Positions 36,334-45,563 of a DNA stretch of 56,863 nucleotides are shown here, piece after piece; position 1 is the stretch's first letter; each line of letters opens with the position of its first letter. The stretch lies in the NCBI GenBank assembly GCA_026692905.1, contig JAPLNL010000028.1, positions 1-56,863 of the forward strand, given 5' to 3'. The notes under the pieces were generated by a model, which searched no databases, was not told the origin of the DNA, and saw only the letters and a list, made by a program, of their open reading frames with translations. The stretch comes from Planctomycetota bacterium. GTDB taxonomy: Bacteria; Planctomycetota; Planctomycetia; Pirellulales; Pirellulaceae. A program made the translations under genes and the position numbers.

Positions 36334-37776
36334 ATGGTAGATCCCAACCGTATTCAAAGCTTGGTGAACTCCTTTCCCAGCATCCCACGCAGCAAGCACT
36401 GGAATCACTGCTTGCAACGCATCGTTCCCTATGGAATCAATGGTCGCGTCAGAAGCATTCGCGGGACGACTGTCGTTGTCGATGGCTTGCCGGTGCCGGT
36501 TGGCGCTCTCGTTCGCATCGTTCGACGCAATCAAGAACCTGTGCAGGCCGAGGTGATCGGCTTTGACGCAGGCCGAACGATTCTTGCTCCGCTGGATAAC
36601 TTTGACGGTGTCGGGCAAGGAGACACGGTCGAATTGTTTCAAACCTATCGATCGGTCAACGTTTGCCCTGAACTGATCGGGCGTGTGCTGGATGCAACAG
36701 GAACACCGATGGACGATGGGCCTCCACTGCCCTTTGGTATCAAGATGCCGTGCGATGCAGCGCCCGTACCTGCCCTAACTAGACCTCCCATCGATAAAAT
36801 ATTGCCGACACAGGTGCGCGCGATCGATTCGTTTTTGACCATTGGCTTTGGACAGCGCGTCGGGATCTTTGCGGGTTCTGGCGTTGGCAAGAGTACACTC
36901 CTGGGCATGTTGGCTCGCGGCACACAAACCGATTGCGTTGTCATTGCTCTCATCGGGGAACGAGGTCGCGAAGTGCGTGAGTTCTTAGATCGCGATTTAG
37001 GCGAGGAGGGACGCAAGAAGTGCGTGACCGTCGTTGCAACAAGCGATCAGCCTGCCCCGAAACGTATCTTGGCAGCCAAAACGGCCACCGCCATCGCTGA
37101 ATCGCTTCGAGATCAAGGGAAAAATGTACTGCTGCTAATGGATTCGGTGACTCGATTTGCCATGGCTCAGCGCGAGATTGGTTTGGCTGCCGGTGAGGTT
37201 CCTACCACACGAGGCTATCCACCAAGCGTCTTTGCCATGTTGCCTCAACTCGTCGAACGTACAGGTATCAACCAACGAGGCAGCATTACGGCCCTCTATA
37301 CCGTTCTGGTCGAAGGGGACGATGCCAATGAACCGATCAGCGACGCGTTACGGGGCTTGTTGGATGGTCACATTCACTTGTCGAGAAGTATTGCCGCTCG
37401 AGGTCGCTATCCAGCCATCGACATTTTGCCAAGCCTTAGCCGTCTGCAGTCGCAATTGATCTCGAGAGACATGAGACTCTCAGCCGAAGCGATCCGCAGT
37501 ATGATGGCTGTCTACAAAGAAAACGAAGACTTGATCAATATCGGTGCTTACCAAAAAGGCAGCAGTCCGCAGATCGATCGAGCCATTCAGTTGCGAGCTA
37601 CGATCGAATCGCTTCTCGCTCAAGAGCAGCATGAGTTGATACCTTGGTTGCGAAGCGTAGACGAATTGACCAAACTTGCGACCATCGCCAACGCTCCCGC
37701 CTCGATACCGGCCCAAGCATCCAACAACAACGGCAATGCGTTCGCCAACGGCATCCCAGGTACGAGAGCGGCATAA
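36334..37776 (+). CDS. fliI: FliI flagellar export ATPase
   Basis: 480 residues. FliI is the hexameric ATPase of the flagellar type III export apparatus, related to the F1 beta subunit. Walker A is GSGVGKST (181-188); Walker B is in NVLLLMDSVTRFAMAQREI; the family signature PPSVFAMLPQLVERTG is present, as is the GSITALYTVLVEGDD stretch with the catalytic glutamate region. The C-terminal domain (RSMMAVYKENEDLINIGAY) is FliI-like rather than ATP synthase. Length is slightly above the usual 440 because of a short Asn/Ala tail. Starts two bases after fliH, six bases before fliJ. Confidence 0.95.
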   Translation: MVDPNRIQSLVNSFPSIPRSKHWNHCLQRIVPYGINGRVRSIRGTTVVVDGLPVPVGALVRIVRRNQEPVQAEVIGFDAGRTILAPLDNFDGVGQGDTVELFQTYRSVNVCPELIGRVLDATGTPMDDGPPLPFGIKMPCDAAPVPALTRPPIDKILPTQVRAIDSFLTIGFGQRVGIFAGSGVGKSTLLGMLARGTQTDCVVIALIGERGREVREFLDRDLGEEGRKKCVTVVATSDQPAPKRILAAKTATAIAESLRDQGKNVLLLMDSVTRFAMAQREIGLAAGEVPTTRGYPPSVFAMLPQLVERTGINQRGSITALYTVLVEGDDANEPISDALRGLLDGHIHLSRSIAARGRYPAIDILPSLSRLQSQLISRDMRLSAEAIRSMMAVYKENEDLINIGAYQKGSSPQIDRAIQLRATIESLLAQEQHELIPWLRSVDELTKLATIANAPASIPAQASNNNGNAFANGIPGTRAA

Positions 37777-37782
37777 CGCACC

Positions 37783-38271
37783 ATGGCAAAATTCCGTTTG
37801 GCAACGCTTCTCAAGCTTCGCGAGCGAGATCGCGATATGGCCGCCAAAGCAGTCCAGGATGTCTACTTGGCAATCGGAAAACTCGATGCTGCGCAACAGG
37901 AAATCGACGACGTAAACCTCCAAATGAACGAAGCCCGAAAGCAATCCAGTTTCGGAGCCATCAATCTCAATCAAATTCTCGACGCACAACGTTATCAAAT
38001 GGTATTGGCGGCTCAGTCGGCCCAAATTGCAGACCACAAAGGCAAGTTGAACCAAGAATTGGAACGCAGGCAATTCGCGTTGCTCCAATCACAAAAAGCG
38101 GTCAAATCTTTAGAAAAACTTCGTGACCAACGCTCACAAGCTGCCGATATTTACGCATTGGCGAGGCAACAAGAGCGGCTTGATGAATGGTCGAGTATAC
38201 GCCACGCAATGACAGCAATTCGCGAATCGGTGGATCCTTCAGTGAACTCAAACGGGGACCGTGCACAATGA
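37783..38271 (+). CDS. fliJ: FliJ flagellar export chaperone
   Basis: 162 residues, almost wholly helical: MAKFRLATLLKLRERDRDMAA at the start, then long charged coiled coils, and LQSQKAVKSLEKLRDQR near the end. FliJ is the stalk-like partner of FliI and a general export chaperone; its sequence is poorly conserved, so the call rests on size, coiled coil, the F-x-x-x-x-L-L-x-L-R-E start and its place directly after fliI. Its stop TGA overlaps the ATG of the next gene by four bases (ATGA). Confidence 0.82.
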   Translation: MAKFRLATLLKLRERDRDMAAKAVQDVYLAIGKLDAAQQEIDDVNLQMNEARKQSSFGAINLNQILDAQRYQMVLAAQSAQIADHKGKLNQELERRQFALLQSQKAVKSLEKLRDQRSQAADIYALARQQERLDEWSSIRHAMTAIRESVDPSVNSNGDRAQ

Positions 38272-38924
38272 AAAAACTCGTCGGGCTTTTTTTGTGGTTC
38301 TGCGCAGCAACCGTTTTGGCTCAAGTGTGCATAATTGGAATGGCCGCTTTCAAAGGGACGGTCAATCGACAAACCATTGCACAAGTTATTGGTCTATTGA
38401 ACGGCATCGATATCCAAGGCCAACGACTAAAGCAAGCGATGGTCAGCGCTCGCAATACTCCAACCCCTACGCTGGAAGAAATTCGAGATGCGAAGGTCAG
38501 TGCAGAACTTCAGCTAAGCAGCCGCGAACGCTCTCTCGACCGGCAGCAAAGTCAGCTTCTCGATCAACAACGCGAGCTGCAAAAGAAAATTGCAGACTTC
38601 GATGAACGCAGACTGCAATTCGATGTGAAGCTGGAGAAGATACGCTCCGGCAGTCAAGTGGACAATCTAAAGGAGATGCAGAAGATCCTTGAGAACATGG
38701 AGCCCTTGGAAGCAAAAAAACAACTGACTTTGATGTTGGAAAAGAAGGAGTTGTCGGATGTTGTCTCGATCCTTCAAGGCTTTCCGCCCGATAAACAAAA
38801 GAAAGTACTGGCCGAATTTACCGAGGCGAAAGACGCGAGCATGCTCTCAGAAGTATTGCAGCAAATCCGAAAAGCGGAAACTGTCAGCGAAGTGGACAAC
38901 GCATTAAAACCGAAAAAGCCGTAA
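38268..38924 (+). CDS. MotE-like flagellar motility protein
   Basis: 218 residues from ATG 38268, which overlaps the fliJ stop (ATGA). A membrane helix (KLVGLFLWFCAATVLAQVCIIG) at the N-terminus, then a coiled coil (RSLDRQQSQLLDQQRELQ), and a C-terminal helical domain (NMEPLEAKKQLTLMLEKKELSDVVSILQGFPPDKQKKVL) that resembles the MgtE N-domain-like part of MotE/YlxF. MotE-type proteins sit in the inner membrane near the stator and bind other flagellar parts. Translational coupling to fliJ supports the flagellar assignment. Confidence 0.8.
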   Translation: MKKLVGLFLWFCAATVLAQVCIIGMAAFKGTVNRQTIAQVIGLLNGIDIQGQRLKQAMVSARNTPTPTLEEIRDAKVSAELQLSSRERSLDRQQSQLLDQQRELQKKIADFDERRLQFDVKLEKIRSGSQVDNLKEMQKILENMEPLEAKKQLTLMLEKKELSDVVSILQGFPPDKQKKVLAEFTEAKDASMLSEVLQQIRKAETVSEVDNALKPKKP

Positions 38925-38967
38925 GCTTCATTCGGGGGTGTGAGGCAAAGTCTCTACCTGCCGATAA

Positions 38968-39031
38968 CTCGGGAGGGTGAGGCTCCTGCCGAACCGTTAC
39001 GTTGCCAGTTCGGCGGGAGCCTCACCCTCCC
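38968..39031. repeat. Dispersed repeat, family B, inside the flagellar block
   Basis: CTCGGGAGGGTGAGGCTCCT with its inverted partner GCGGGAGCCTCACCCTCCC around a GTTACGTTGCCAG spacer. It occupies most of the 182-base gap between the motE-like gene and fliK and may act as a hairpin in the shared transcript. Confidence 0.85.
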
Positions 39032-39106
39032 AAAGAACTTCAAATCTTTGGGCTGCCCAAACACTTTGCTTGTTTGGCCGTGCCCTCCATTTCAAGGAAC
39101 GATCTG

Positions 39107-40822
39107 ATGGCAAATGACTCTTCAATCAATCGCGTCTCGCTATCGGATTCAGTCGTTTCACCAACGCGGAAGAAACAAAACTCAGGCATAGATGTTAGTC
39201 AGCAATCGTTCTTTGAAGAACTTCTGACCATTGGGCTATTCACGTCCGATATTCCAAAGGCCACAGCAATCCCTCTAGCCAACCATGGAGACGATGACGG
39301 CAACTCCCAGGGGGATGCGAATAAAAAAGTCGATAGCGATTCGAACAAAGAGCCCACCCAGCCTGATGAGGCAGCAAATTCTTCCCAGGGCCAAGCTGCT
39401 GTCGCCGCGCAAGCCATCGCTCCGCAAATTCAGCAAGCAACACCTCAGGTCGATAAAGAAAGCGCGAGTGGAGATAAGGGGGACAAATCAGGGATAAAAG
39501 CGATTCGCAATAGGAATGGCGATGGGCAAGCGGACCCAAGGGAATCTGCGACCGGCCCTGCTGATGTCGGTGTGGTTGCCAAAGCAGCAGACGAGAATTT
39601 GGCCGCGCCTGTCAACGCGGATAACTTGGCGGCGACTACGACCGATGCTGCAACCTCCGAATCGGGTTCTCCGTTGACTGATGGCGACGTCAAAAGCTTG
39701 ACAGACAAAAAGAATCCTTTGCAATCGGTCCAGAAAGGCAGAGCGGCTGCAGATTCTTCCGATGGAAGAGGGGCTCAAACCAAAAGTGAAAGCGACAGTC
39801 TTCAATTAGTATCAAAACAGAAGGAATCCAATACCAAGCCGGGTATTTCACTGAAGGAGTTTGGCTCTGAAGGGCAATCCGATAATCAAGTGAGCAAGTC
39901 GGACAGTACCGATGGAATTTCAGATCAACCTCGCAACAAACGCGCTGAACGACTGGCACAGCGCGCTTCCGAAGGTGGTACCAACACCGACGATCGCGAA
40001 ATAGCCGCGGAGTCGTCGTTGGAATTGCAGCCAAAGATAGCACCGACACCGATCGATTCCGATTTCGCAACAAACACGTCCTCTGAATCGAGTCTCCAGA
40101 CATCGACAACTGTGCCACCCACAACGACTCCTGTGATCGCACAACCCATTATGATCAACACCCCTGGGGCATCCACGGTATCGAGCTCGAAGTCGAGCGT
40201 CGAGAGTATCGTTGGCGTGAATGCATCGGGAACTGCGAGTGGTTCGCAAGCCGGCGTTTCGAACACGACGGTTTCCGGTAGTTTCGCTAGCCCTGGGCGT
40301 GCCGATCAAGGTCGTAGCGAAGTAAGTCGAAGCAACTCAGGAACACAGATCTCCGCCTACCAAGAGGGCAAATTGGTCCAACGCGTGCTGCGTGGGATCG
40401 AGCAATTGGCCAACGGCGGAGGGCAAGTGCGATTGCGATTGCACCCGCCTGAGCTTGGAGCACTGCAGATGTCGCTACGGATGGAAGGAGGGCAGGTGTT
40501 CGCCAAGCTTGAAGTCGAAAATACGATTGCACGTGACGCTCTCTTAAACAATGTCCAGACGCTAAAAGACCGTTTGGCAGACCAAGGGATGAAGGTTGCT
40601 GCATTTGAAGTTGAGGTAAGCACGGATTCGGCAGGTTCAGGCATGGGGAGCTCAAGCTCGCAAGCTGATGGCGGTAGCGGCAACCAATCTCGATGGGAAA
40701 ATTCATCGAGTCGTTTTGTGCAACAGAATAGCAATCGTCTACCGACCGAACCCGCCCAAACCGAACGCAAGCCGAATGCGGGCTGGACCCGCAACAACGG
40801 CTCGCTCGATTTGACTGTTTAA
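39107..40822 (+). CDS. fliK: FliK flagellar hook-length control protein
   Basis: 571 residues from ATG 39107, chosen because AAGGA lies eight bases upstream; an earlier frame-open start would read through the repeat. The first 430 residues are Ser/Thr/Gln/Asp-rich and poorly structured, as expected of the FliK ruler part. The C-terminal domain (KLVQRVLRGIEQLANGGGQV, then RLRLHPPELGALQMSLRMEGG and LKDRLADQGMKVAAFEVEV) is the conserved Flg_hook domain that switches export specificity when the hook is complete. The last four codons and the stop lie inside a 23-bp tandem repeat. It is the last gene of the flagellar block. Confidence 0.9.
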   Translation: MANDSSINRVSLSDSVVSPTRKKQNSGIDVSQQSFFEELLTIGLFTSDIPKATAIPLANHGDDDGNSQGDANKKVDSDSNKEPTQPDEAANSSQGQAAVAAQAIAPQIQQATPQVDKESASGDKGDKSGIKAIRNRNGDGQADPRESATGPADVGVVAKAADENLAAPVNADNLAATTTDAATSESGSPLTDGDVKSLTDKKNPLQSVQKGRAAADSSDGRGAQTKSESDSLQLVSKQKESNTKPGISLKEFGSEGQSDNQVSKSDSTDGISDQPRNKRAERLAQRASEGGTNTDDREIAAESSLELQPKIAPTPIDSDFATNTSSESSLQTSTTVPPTTTPVIAQPIMINTPGASTVSSSKSSVESIVGVNASGTASGSQAGVSNTTVSGSFASPGRADQGRSEVSRSNSGTQISAYQEGKLVQRVLRGIEQLANGGGQVRLRLHPPELGALQMSLRMEGGQVFAKLEVENTIARDALLNNVQTLKDRLADQGMKVAAFEVEVSTDSAGSGMGSSSSQADGGSGNQSRWENSSSRFVQQNSNRLPTEPAQTERKPNAGWTRNNGSLDLTV

Positions 40823-40899
40823 CAGTAAACGATTTGACTGTTAAACAGTAAACGATTTGACTGTTTAACAGTAAACGATTTGACTGTTTAACAGTAAAC
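40808..40899. repeat. Four-copy 23-bp tandem repeat over the fliK stop codon
   Basis: Unit GATTTGACTGTTTAACAGTA plus AAC, at 40808, 40831, 40854 and 40877, with one base swap in copy 2. The first copy encodes the last residues DLTV and the stop of fliK, so the array arose by duplicating the gene's end. Each unit holds the palindrome CTGTTTAACAG and can fold. Confidence 0.92.
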
Positions 40900-40927
40900 A
40901 CTGTAGAGGCCGTAACCATGCCCACAG

Positions 40928-41050
40928 TCGACGCGCAAGCTAGCGAATGTTAGCACGACGCGCAAGCTAGTGAATCTTAGCACTATCGAATCTTAGCACG
41001 ACGCGCAAGCTAGTGAATTTGCTATCCAGTTCACTAACTTGCGTGTCCTA
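40928..41050. repeat. Dispersed repeat, family C, four copies
   Basis: Three forward copies of GACGCGCAAGCTAGTGAA (one with a base change) and one diverged reverse copy (TTCACTAACTTGCGTG), between the convergent fliK and the unknown leftward gene. Confidence 0.88.
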
Positions 41051-41794
41051 CCTAGCAGCGATGCAATTTTGCAGCGGCTTGAGAATGCTGTCGACAATGT
41101 AGTTGTCCATTAGCTCGCGAAGCAATTGCTCCAATCTTAGCACCTCTGTTTTGAACTCTTCGTCTGGACCGAGAGAATCAAAGCGGCGAACGGTAATGTA
41201 CACACTGAGCAAATCCTCGCTGTACTCACCCGACTTGGCTTGAAACACAGTCGTCCGTGTTTCAAAATGGATGCGAGCATGCGTTCGGAATACATCGTCC
41301 AATGACATTTGAATGACTGGCTCATAGCTCATGAGTTGGGAACCAGGTCGTTGTGCCATCGCTTCAAATCCCATCGGCATGCCGATCGCGTCCGCTAGAA
41401 TCTGATTGTGGTTGCCTCGACAGGCGTAGTCAAACCCGTACATGAGCCCGATTGACTCGCAATCGAGTTTGCTGATCGACATTGTGTGAGGTACCACGTC
41501 GAGTACCTCACAATGTTGCGACATGGCTTCTTCCAAGGAATTGGGATTGACGATGCCACTGCACATTCGGCGAGGTTCGGCGGCTATCCAACGATAGGCT
41601 CCGTGTTCTTTGTCTTCTTCCAAAATGAACTCGCCACGTTCGCGTTGATAGAAGTGCCGAAGTTTCGGATATCTGCGTTGCATTTGCTCGAAGAAATGCA
41701 AGACAGTCTCGCGTTGATTTGGCAAATCCATCTCTGTATGCAAGTGCATATTGACGTAAAAGTCATCACTCAGAGAACTGTAGGGATTCAACAT
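41048..41794 (-). CDS. Conserved hypothetical protein
   Basis: 248 residues from ATG 41794, chosen because GAGGAAAA lies about eight bases upstream; a longer frame to 41884 would overlap the stop of the metallo-hydrolase gene. No signal peptide or membrane helix. Visible features: EMDLPNQRETVLHFFEQMQR, RERGEFILEEDKEHGAYRW, an RMCSGIVNP stretch, and DCESIGLMYGFDYACRGNHNQ. The length and mix of helices and strands suggest a globular cytoplasmic protein. It starts 86 bases after the metallo-hydrolase gene, same strand, so an operon is likely. I do not recognise the family; planctomycete-restricted is plausible. Confidence 0.75.
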   Translation of the reverse strand: MLNPYSSLSDDFYVNMHLHTEMDLPNQRETVLHFFEQMQRRYPKLRHFYQRERGEFILEEDKEHGAYRWIAAEPRRMCSGIVNPNSLEEAMSQHCEVLDVVPHTMSISKLDCESIGLMYGFDYACRGNHNQILADAIGMPMGFEAMAQRPGSQLMSYEPVIQMSLDDVFRTHARIHFETRTTVFQAKSGEYSEDLLSVYITVRRFDSLGPDEEFKTEVLRLEQLLRELMDNYIVDSILKPLQNCIAAR

Positions 41795-41880
41795 GCTGTT
41801 TTTCCTCGCAACCTTGGGTGTAGTCCATCCATACTTAGCCACGCTGTTCGGGCTCAAGTATATGGGGATGCCCAAATGTT

Positions 41881-42651
41881 TCAAAGGCTTGACAGATCAA
41901 TCACCAAGGAATCGCTCGCCACCACAATTTGACTAGGCGTATTGCGAGGTATGTTTGCGGTTGCTTGGGCCAGCCCAACGGGATCGTATTCGCCAGCCAG
42001 CGGGTTGATATGTGCCAGGATCAGCCTCGGAATCCCTGCGTTTGCCACACTTTCCAAAACGGCACTGGTCCAACTATGACCCGTTTTGATTGCTAAATCC
42101 ACCCACTCATCTGAAAAGTTACATTCGTGTATTAGCCAGTCGACACCTTGGATCTCACGCCAGTATGCCGATTGGGGTGTTGCGGTAGTGTCGGTAATAT
42201 AGGCAAGCGACAAGCCCGGCCAATCGATGCGATATCCAACGCTTCCACCCGGATGATCCAGCGGAAACCAGCGACACGTCGCACCATTCAATGAAAACTC
42301 CGATCCAAGATCTTCGATCGCATGCCATTTGATTGGCGGCAAAACGGGAAACATCAATTCATGGAACAAATGCGTCTGGATCGCTTCCAACTTGGTCCGC
42401 TCACCATACACATGGATCTTGCGAAGAGGCGTTGTCGCGACAAAGTCCAAGAAGAAGGTCAATCCGAAAACGTGATCCAAATGAGCATGGCTGAGGAGAA
42501 TAGACATCTCTTCTCGATCGATCAACTTTTCCAGCCGAAAGACGCCGCTACCGGCATCCAACAGCAGACTGGCCTCTGGAATAAAGTAGCAGCTGGTGTG
42601 TCGCGTTGCACTGGGGTGGTATCCAGCCGTTCCTAAGCAGTGCAGTTTCAT
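41881..42651 (-). CDS. Metallo-beta-lactamase fold hydrolase (RNase Z-like)
   Basis: 256 residues. The metal motif H-x-H-x-D-H is intact in LLSHAHLDHVFGL. Other ligands: FPLDHPGGSVGY (third His), YITDTTATP with Asp, and ILAHINP with the final His. This is the RNase Z/PqqB-like branch of small metallo-hydrolases: MKLHCLGTAGYHPSATRHTS starts with the first strand and a disordered active-site loop. Real substrates could be RNA, a thioester or a cyclic nucleotide. Length fits the family. It is divergent from cobL and may share a 145-base promoter region with it. Confidence 0.88.
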   Translation of the reverse strand: MKLHCLGTAGYHPSATRHTSCYFIPEASLLLDAGSGVFRLEKLIDREEMSILLSHAHLDHVFGLTFFLDFVATTPLRKIHVYGERTKLEAIQTHLFHELMFPVLPPIKWHAIEDLGSEFSLNGATCRWFPLDHPGGSVGYRIDWPGLSLAYITDTTATPQSAYWREIQGVDWLIHECNFSDEWVDLAIKTGHSWTSAVLESVANAGIPRLILAHINPLAGEYDPVGLAQATANIPRNTPSQIVVASDSLVIDLSSL

Positions 42652-42796
42652 GCGTTGTCAGCTCTCAAAGGCCAAGCAGGAAATTCGAGTAAATCATGTC
42701 TATCCGCGCTCATCATCATAACCCATTCCGAAGGAAATGGGACGGGTTCCCTGAAAAGCACCCGGCAACGAACTTGGCGTTTGTGCAAGGAAAAAG

Positions 42797-44074
42797 ATGC
42801 GTTATAACTTTCTTATGGCAAATACATCCAAAATCATGATCATCGGCGTTGGTGACGACGGTGCAGAAGGTCTGACCAAACACGCGGGCGATTGCATTCG
42901 CGCAGCTAGTGTTCTCGTTGGCACCCAAAGCCTATTGGCAAAATTTCCGGACTTCTCAGGCCGCCAGGAAATCATCGGTTCAGACCTGGATCGATTGGCA
43001 AATTCATTGGACAAGTCGGATGCTCCGACGGTTGTTCTGGCCAGTGGTGACCCTTTGTTTTACGGCACCGCCAGGTTTCTCTGCGATCGACTTGGCAAAG
43101 ACCGTTTTGATGTCCTGCCACACGTGAGCAGCATGCAACTCGCATTCGCTCGAGTCAAAGAGAGTTGGGACGAGGCCTATTTAACCAATTTGGCATCGCA
43201 ACCGCTCGAACGCGTTGTCGAACGTATTCGCTCCGCAGAAAAAGTGGGCGTGTTCACTTCCGAAGAAGTACCTCCGGCGAGACTAGCAGAAGAGTTGCTG
43301 TCCAAAGGTATCACGTACTTCACGGTATATGTTTGCGAAAATCTAGGATCACCCGATGAAAGGGTCACGCGAAGCCCGCTGGCTGACATCGTCAACCAAC
43401 GCTTCGCTCCCCTCAACGTCATGGTCTTGGTTCGGCAAGCCGGTGTGCCTGACAAACAATCGGAATCCGACAATCGACGCTTGTTCGGAAATCCAGACGA
43501 ACTGTTCCGACAAAGCAAGCCTAAGCGCGGACTCCTGACTCCCAACGAAGTCCGATCCATCGCCTTGGGCGAAATGAATCTTCGCTCCACATCCATTGTT
43601 TGGGACATCGGTGCAGGGAGTGGTTCCGTGGCCATCGAAGCTGCCCAAATCGCTCGCAATGGCAAAGTCTACGCGATCGAGATGGACGCCGAAGACTATA
43701 ATCTACTGGTGGAAAACGCGAAGCAGTTTGGTGTTACCAATCTTGTTCCTATACTGGGCGAAGCGCCCAAAGCATGGGAATCGCTCCCCGATCCAGAAGC
43801 TATCTTCGTCGGTGGGACAGGCAGAGCCGTTACAGAACTGGTTACTCACGCTTGGCCGAGATTGCAGCCCGGTGGCTGCCTCATCGCCAACATGATGAGC
43901 ATGGACTACGTGGTCGCTTTGCAGCAACTCTTGGTGTCCAAAATGGGAATCGAACCCATGCTCTGGATGGTTCAGATCTCACGAGGTAACTATCAAATGG
44001 ACAACTTGCGAATGGAGACTTGCAATCCAAGCTTCTTGTTGAAAGCGGTTAAGCCACTTGGAGTTTCGCGATGA
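42797..44074 (+). CDS. cobL: Precorrin-6Y C5,15-methyltransferase (CbiE-CbiT fusion)
   Basis: 425 residues, start ATG 42797 with AAGGA five bases upstream. CobL methylates C5 and C15 and decarboxylates precorrin-6Y in aerobic cobalamin synthesis. The N-terminal CbiE half has [23 protein letters not shown] and [17 protein letters not shown], typical of tetrapyrrole methylases. The C-terminal CbiT half is a SAM methyltransferase: [18 protein letters not shown], then [16 protein letters not shown] (SAM loop), YAIEMDAED and AIFVGGTG. No other corrin gene is nearby. Its stop overlaps the next start by four bases (ATGA). Confidence 0.93.
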   Translation: MRYNFLMANTSKIMIIGVGDDGAEGLTKHAGDCIRAASVLVGTQSLLAKFPDFSGRQEIIGSDLDRLANSLDKSDAPTVVLASGDPLFYGTARFLCDRLGKDRFDVLPHVSSMQLAFARVKESWDEAYLTNLASQPLERVVERIRSAEKVGVFTSEEVPPARLAEELLSKGITYFTVYVCENLGSPDERVTRSPLADIVNQRFAPLNVMVLVRQAGVPDKQSESDNRRLFGNPDELFRQSKPKRGLLTPNEVRSIALGEMNLRSTSIVWDIGAGSGSVAIEAAQIARNGKVYAIEMDAEDYNLLVENAKQFGVTNLVPILGEAPKAWESLPDPEAIFVGGTGRAVTELVTHAWPRLQPGGCLIANMMSMDYVVALQQLLVSKMGIEPMLWMVQISRGNYQMDNLRMETCNPSFLLKAVKPLGVSR

Positions 44075-44805
44075 TCGAACGAGTAGAACGACTGGATGTG
44101 ATTGTTGTCGGAGCCCACCCAGATGACGTCGAAATCGCATGTGGTGGTACTATCGCATCCCTCGTCGAACAAGGGTACAGGGTTGGCATTATCGATTTGA
44201 CGGATGGCGAGCCAACGCCATTAAGCCCATCACCTGACGTTCGACGAGCCGAGGCTATGGCCGCCGCAAACGTCTTGGGTGTCCATGTTCGCAAAATATT
44301 GGACTTCACCAATCGCCGATTGATGGATGGATTCGACGAACGCGTAGCGCTTGCAAAAGAATTTCGACGCTATCGACCAAGAATGGTCATCGGCTTTGGC
44401 AACAAGACGCCGATGGCATCGCCAGACCACTTTCAAGCAATGCAGATCACCGATGCAGCTGTGTTCTACTCCCGGCTCACCAAATGGGACGACATTTTCG
44501 ACGGACTGCCTGTCCACACGATCGAACGCCAGTTGTACTTTCGGTTGCAATTCGAGCCCGCGGCCATCGTGGGCTTCGATAGTCAGATTACCGTAGACAT
44601 CTCGAAGACGCTCGAAAAGAAATTGGCGAGTATCGCTTGCTACGCTACCCAATTTCCGCCGGCCAAATCCCACGTGTTCGATCGTGTTCGAGGCTTGGCG
44701 GTCGCAGCGGGAGCCGCAGCAGGCTGCGACGCAGGCGAAGTCTTCGCGTGCACCCGCCCACTTGCGGCCCTGGACCTCTGCGAAGCCGTAGGGCTTCGAA
44801 GATAA
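44071..44805 (+). CDS. PIG-L family deacetylase (BshB1-like)
   Basis: 244 residues. The zinc motif [14 protein letters not shown] (His16, Asp18-19) and SPDHFQAM (His120) are intact, as in LmbE/PIG-L deacetylases that remove N-acetyl groups from N-acetylglucosamine conjugates. Overall it most resembles BshB1, which makes GlcN-malate for bacillithiol: [37 protein letters not shown], and the C-terminal [20 protein letters not shown]. The partners BshA and BshC are not in the window. It overlaps cobL by four bases, so the two are translationally coupled although their pathways differ. Confidence 0.87.
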   Translation: MIERVERLDVIVVGAHPDDVEIACGGTIASLVEQGYRVGIIDLTDGEPTPLSPSPDVRRAEAMAAANVLGVHVRKILDFTNRRLMDGFDERVALAKEFRRYRPRMVIGFGNKTPMASPDHFQAMQITDAAVFYSRLTKWDDIFDGLPVHTIERQLYFRLQFEPAAIVGFDSQITVDISKTLEKKLASIACYATQFPPAKSHVFDRVRGLAVAAGAAAGCDAGEVFACTRPLAALDLCEAVGLRR

Positions 44806-44817
44806 TTACAAGCCGAT

Positions 44818-45276
44818 TCACCGATTTCTGGCATCGTGCACGACAGGTTCGATCGGCAAAAGTGTTGCCAGTATTGCAAAGTCTGTCGCTGGTGGGATTC
44901 CGATAGTTCGCGATTTGCGTTTCTTTTTTTTGACGTAGCAAATCCGCAACCGAAAGCGGTTTTCTCCGTGGAAAGCCAAATAAGTAGCGGTTACGGATTT
45001 GGGGTCAATAAGAAAAGCAGACTGGCCATGCTGTAGGATGATCTTGCTCTTGCTGATCGTAACTCTCGGTTGGAAGTAAGTCAGAACCGCGAGTTGAACT
45101 ATCAACAAAAGAAACAGGGCAGGTAGTTTAAACAGCAAAGGCCAAAGATTCGGAAACGCCATCAGAGGAAACGCCCATCTGAAACCTGCGAGTATCGCGA
45201 CCGATACAACGATGGTTAAAGTCGTAATCCGCAAAAGCGAGGCAAGATTCAGAATACGCCTTAGCGATTGCCACAT
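44818..45276 (-). CDS. Small two-helix membrane protein
   Basis: 152 residues. Two hydrophobic helices (about 18-40, TLTIVVSVAILAGFRWAF, and about 47-66, LFKLPALFLLLIVQLAVLTYF) precede a soluble, basic beta-rich part (TISKSKIILQHG, then RLRICYVKKKKRKSRT) that resembles the layout of bacterial PH-domain membrane proteins. Start ATG 45276 has a weak GCCGAAG upstream. It is convergent with the deacetylase gene. No family is recognised and a spurious frame cannot be fully excluded. Confidence 0.5.
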   Translation of the reverse strand: MWQSLRRILNLASLLRITTLTIVVSVAILAGFRWAFPLMAFPNLWPLLFKLPALFLLLIVQLAVLTYFQPRVTISKSKIILQHGQSAFLIDPKSVTATYLAFHGENRFRLRICYVKKKKRKSRTIGIPPATDFAILATLLPIEPVVHDARNR

Positions 45277-45563
45277 CTTCGGCGCATACGACCATCGAGG
45301 TTCGTACCAAACCAGCTTCGCGTTTTTCGTGGTCTTGTTCCTTTTTTGTTGCTTGCCTAAATCCCCAGCGAAATAAACTAGGCCGAAATGAGTCCACTCC
45401 TTGGCGCTGCTCCCAGAAAAGTTTGCCTAGAGCACTTGCCGCACGCAACCTTCGCGGAACGAAGGGAGACATTGTCGCTCGTCGCTCCGCGACGATTGCG
45501 TACAGTCAAAGTCAGCTAAGTACGCCTACGGCTGACTGTTAAACGAACGATTCAATAATTCCG
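45277..45563. other. Intergenic region, no gene seen
   Basis: 287 bases with hairpins (CGTCGCTCCGCGACG near 45481; CAGTCA...TGACTG near 45506-45540). A 114-codon leftward frame crosses it but overlaps the upstream gene in another phase and has no family motif. Confidence 0.45.

Noticed and set aside
40808-40899. Possible CRISPR array
   Set aside because: Units are contiguous tandem copies without unique spacers, and there are no cas genes.
41795-41884. Thirty-residue N-terminal extension of the unknown protein
   Set aside because: It would overlap the stop of the metallo-hydrolase gene, while a good ribosome site precedes the ATG at 41794.
42797-43665. Leftward frames opposite cobL
   Set aside because: Antisense shadows of a fully supported gene.
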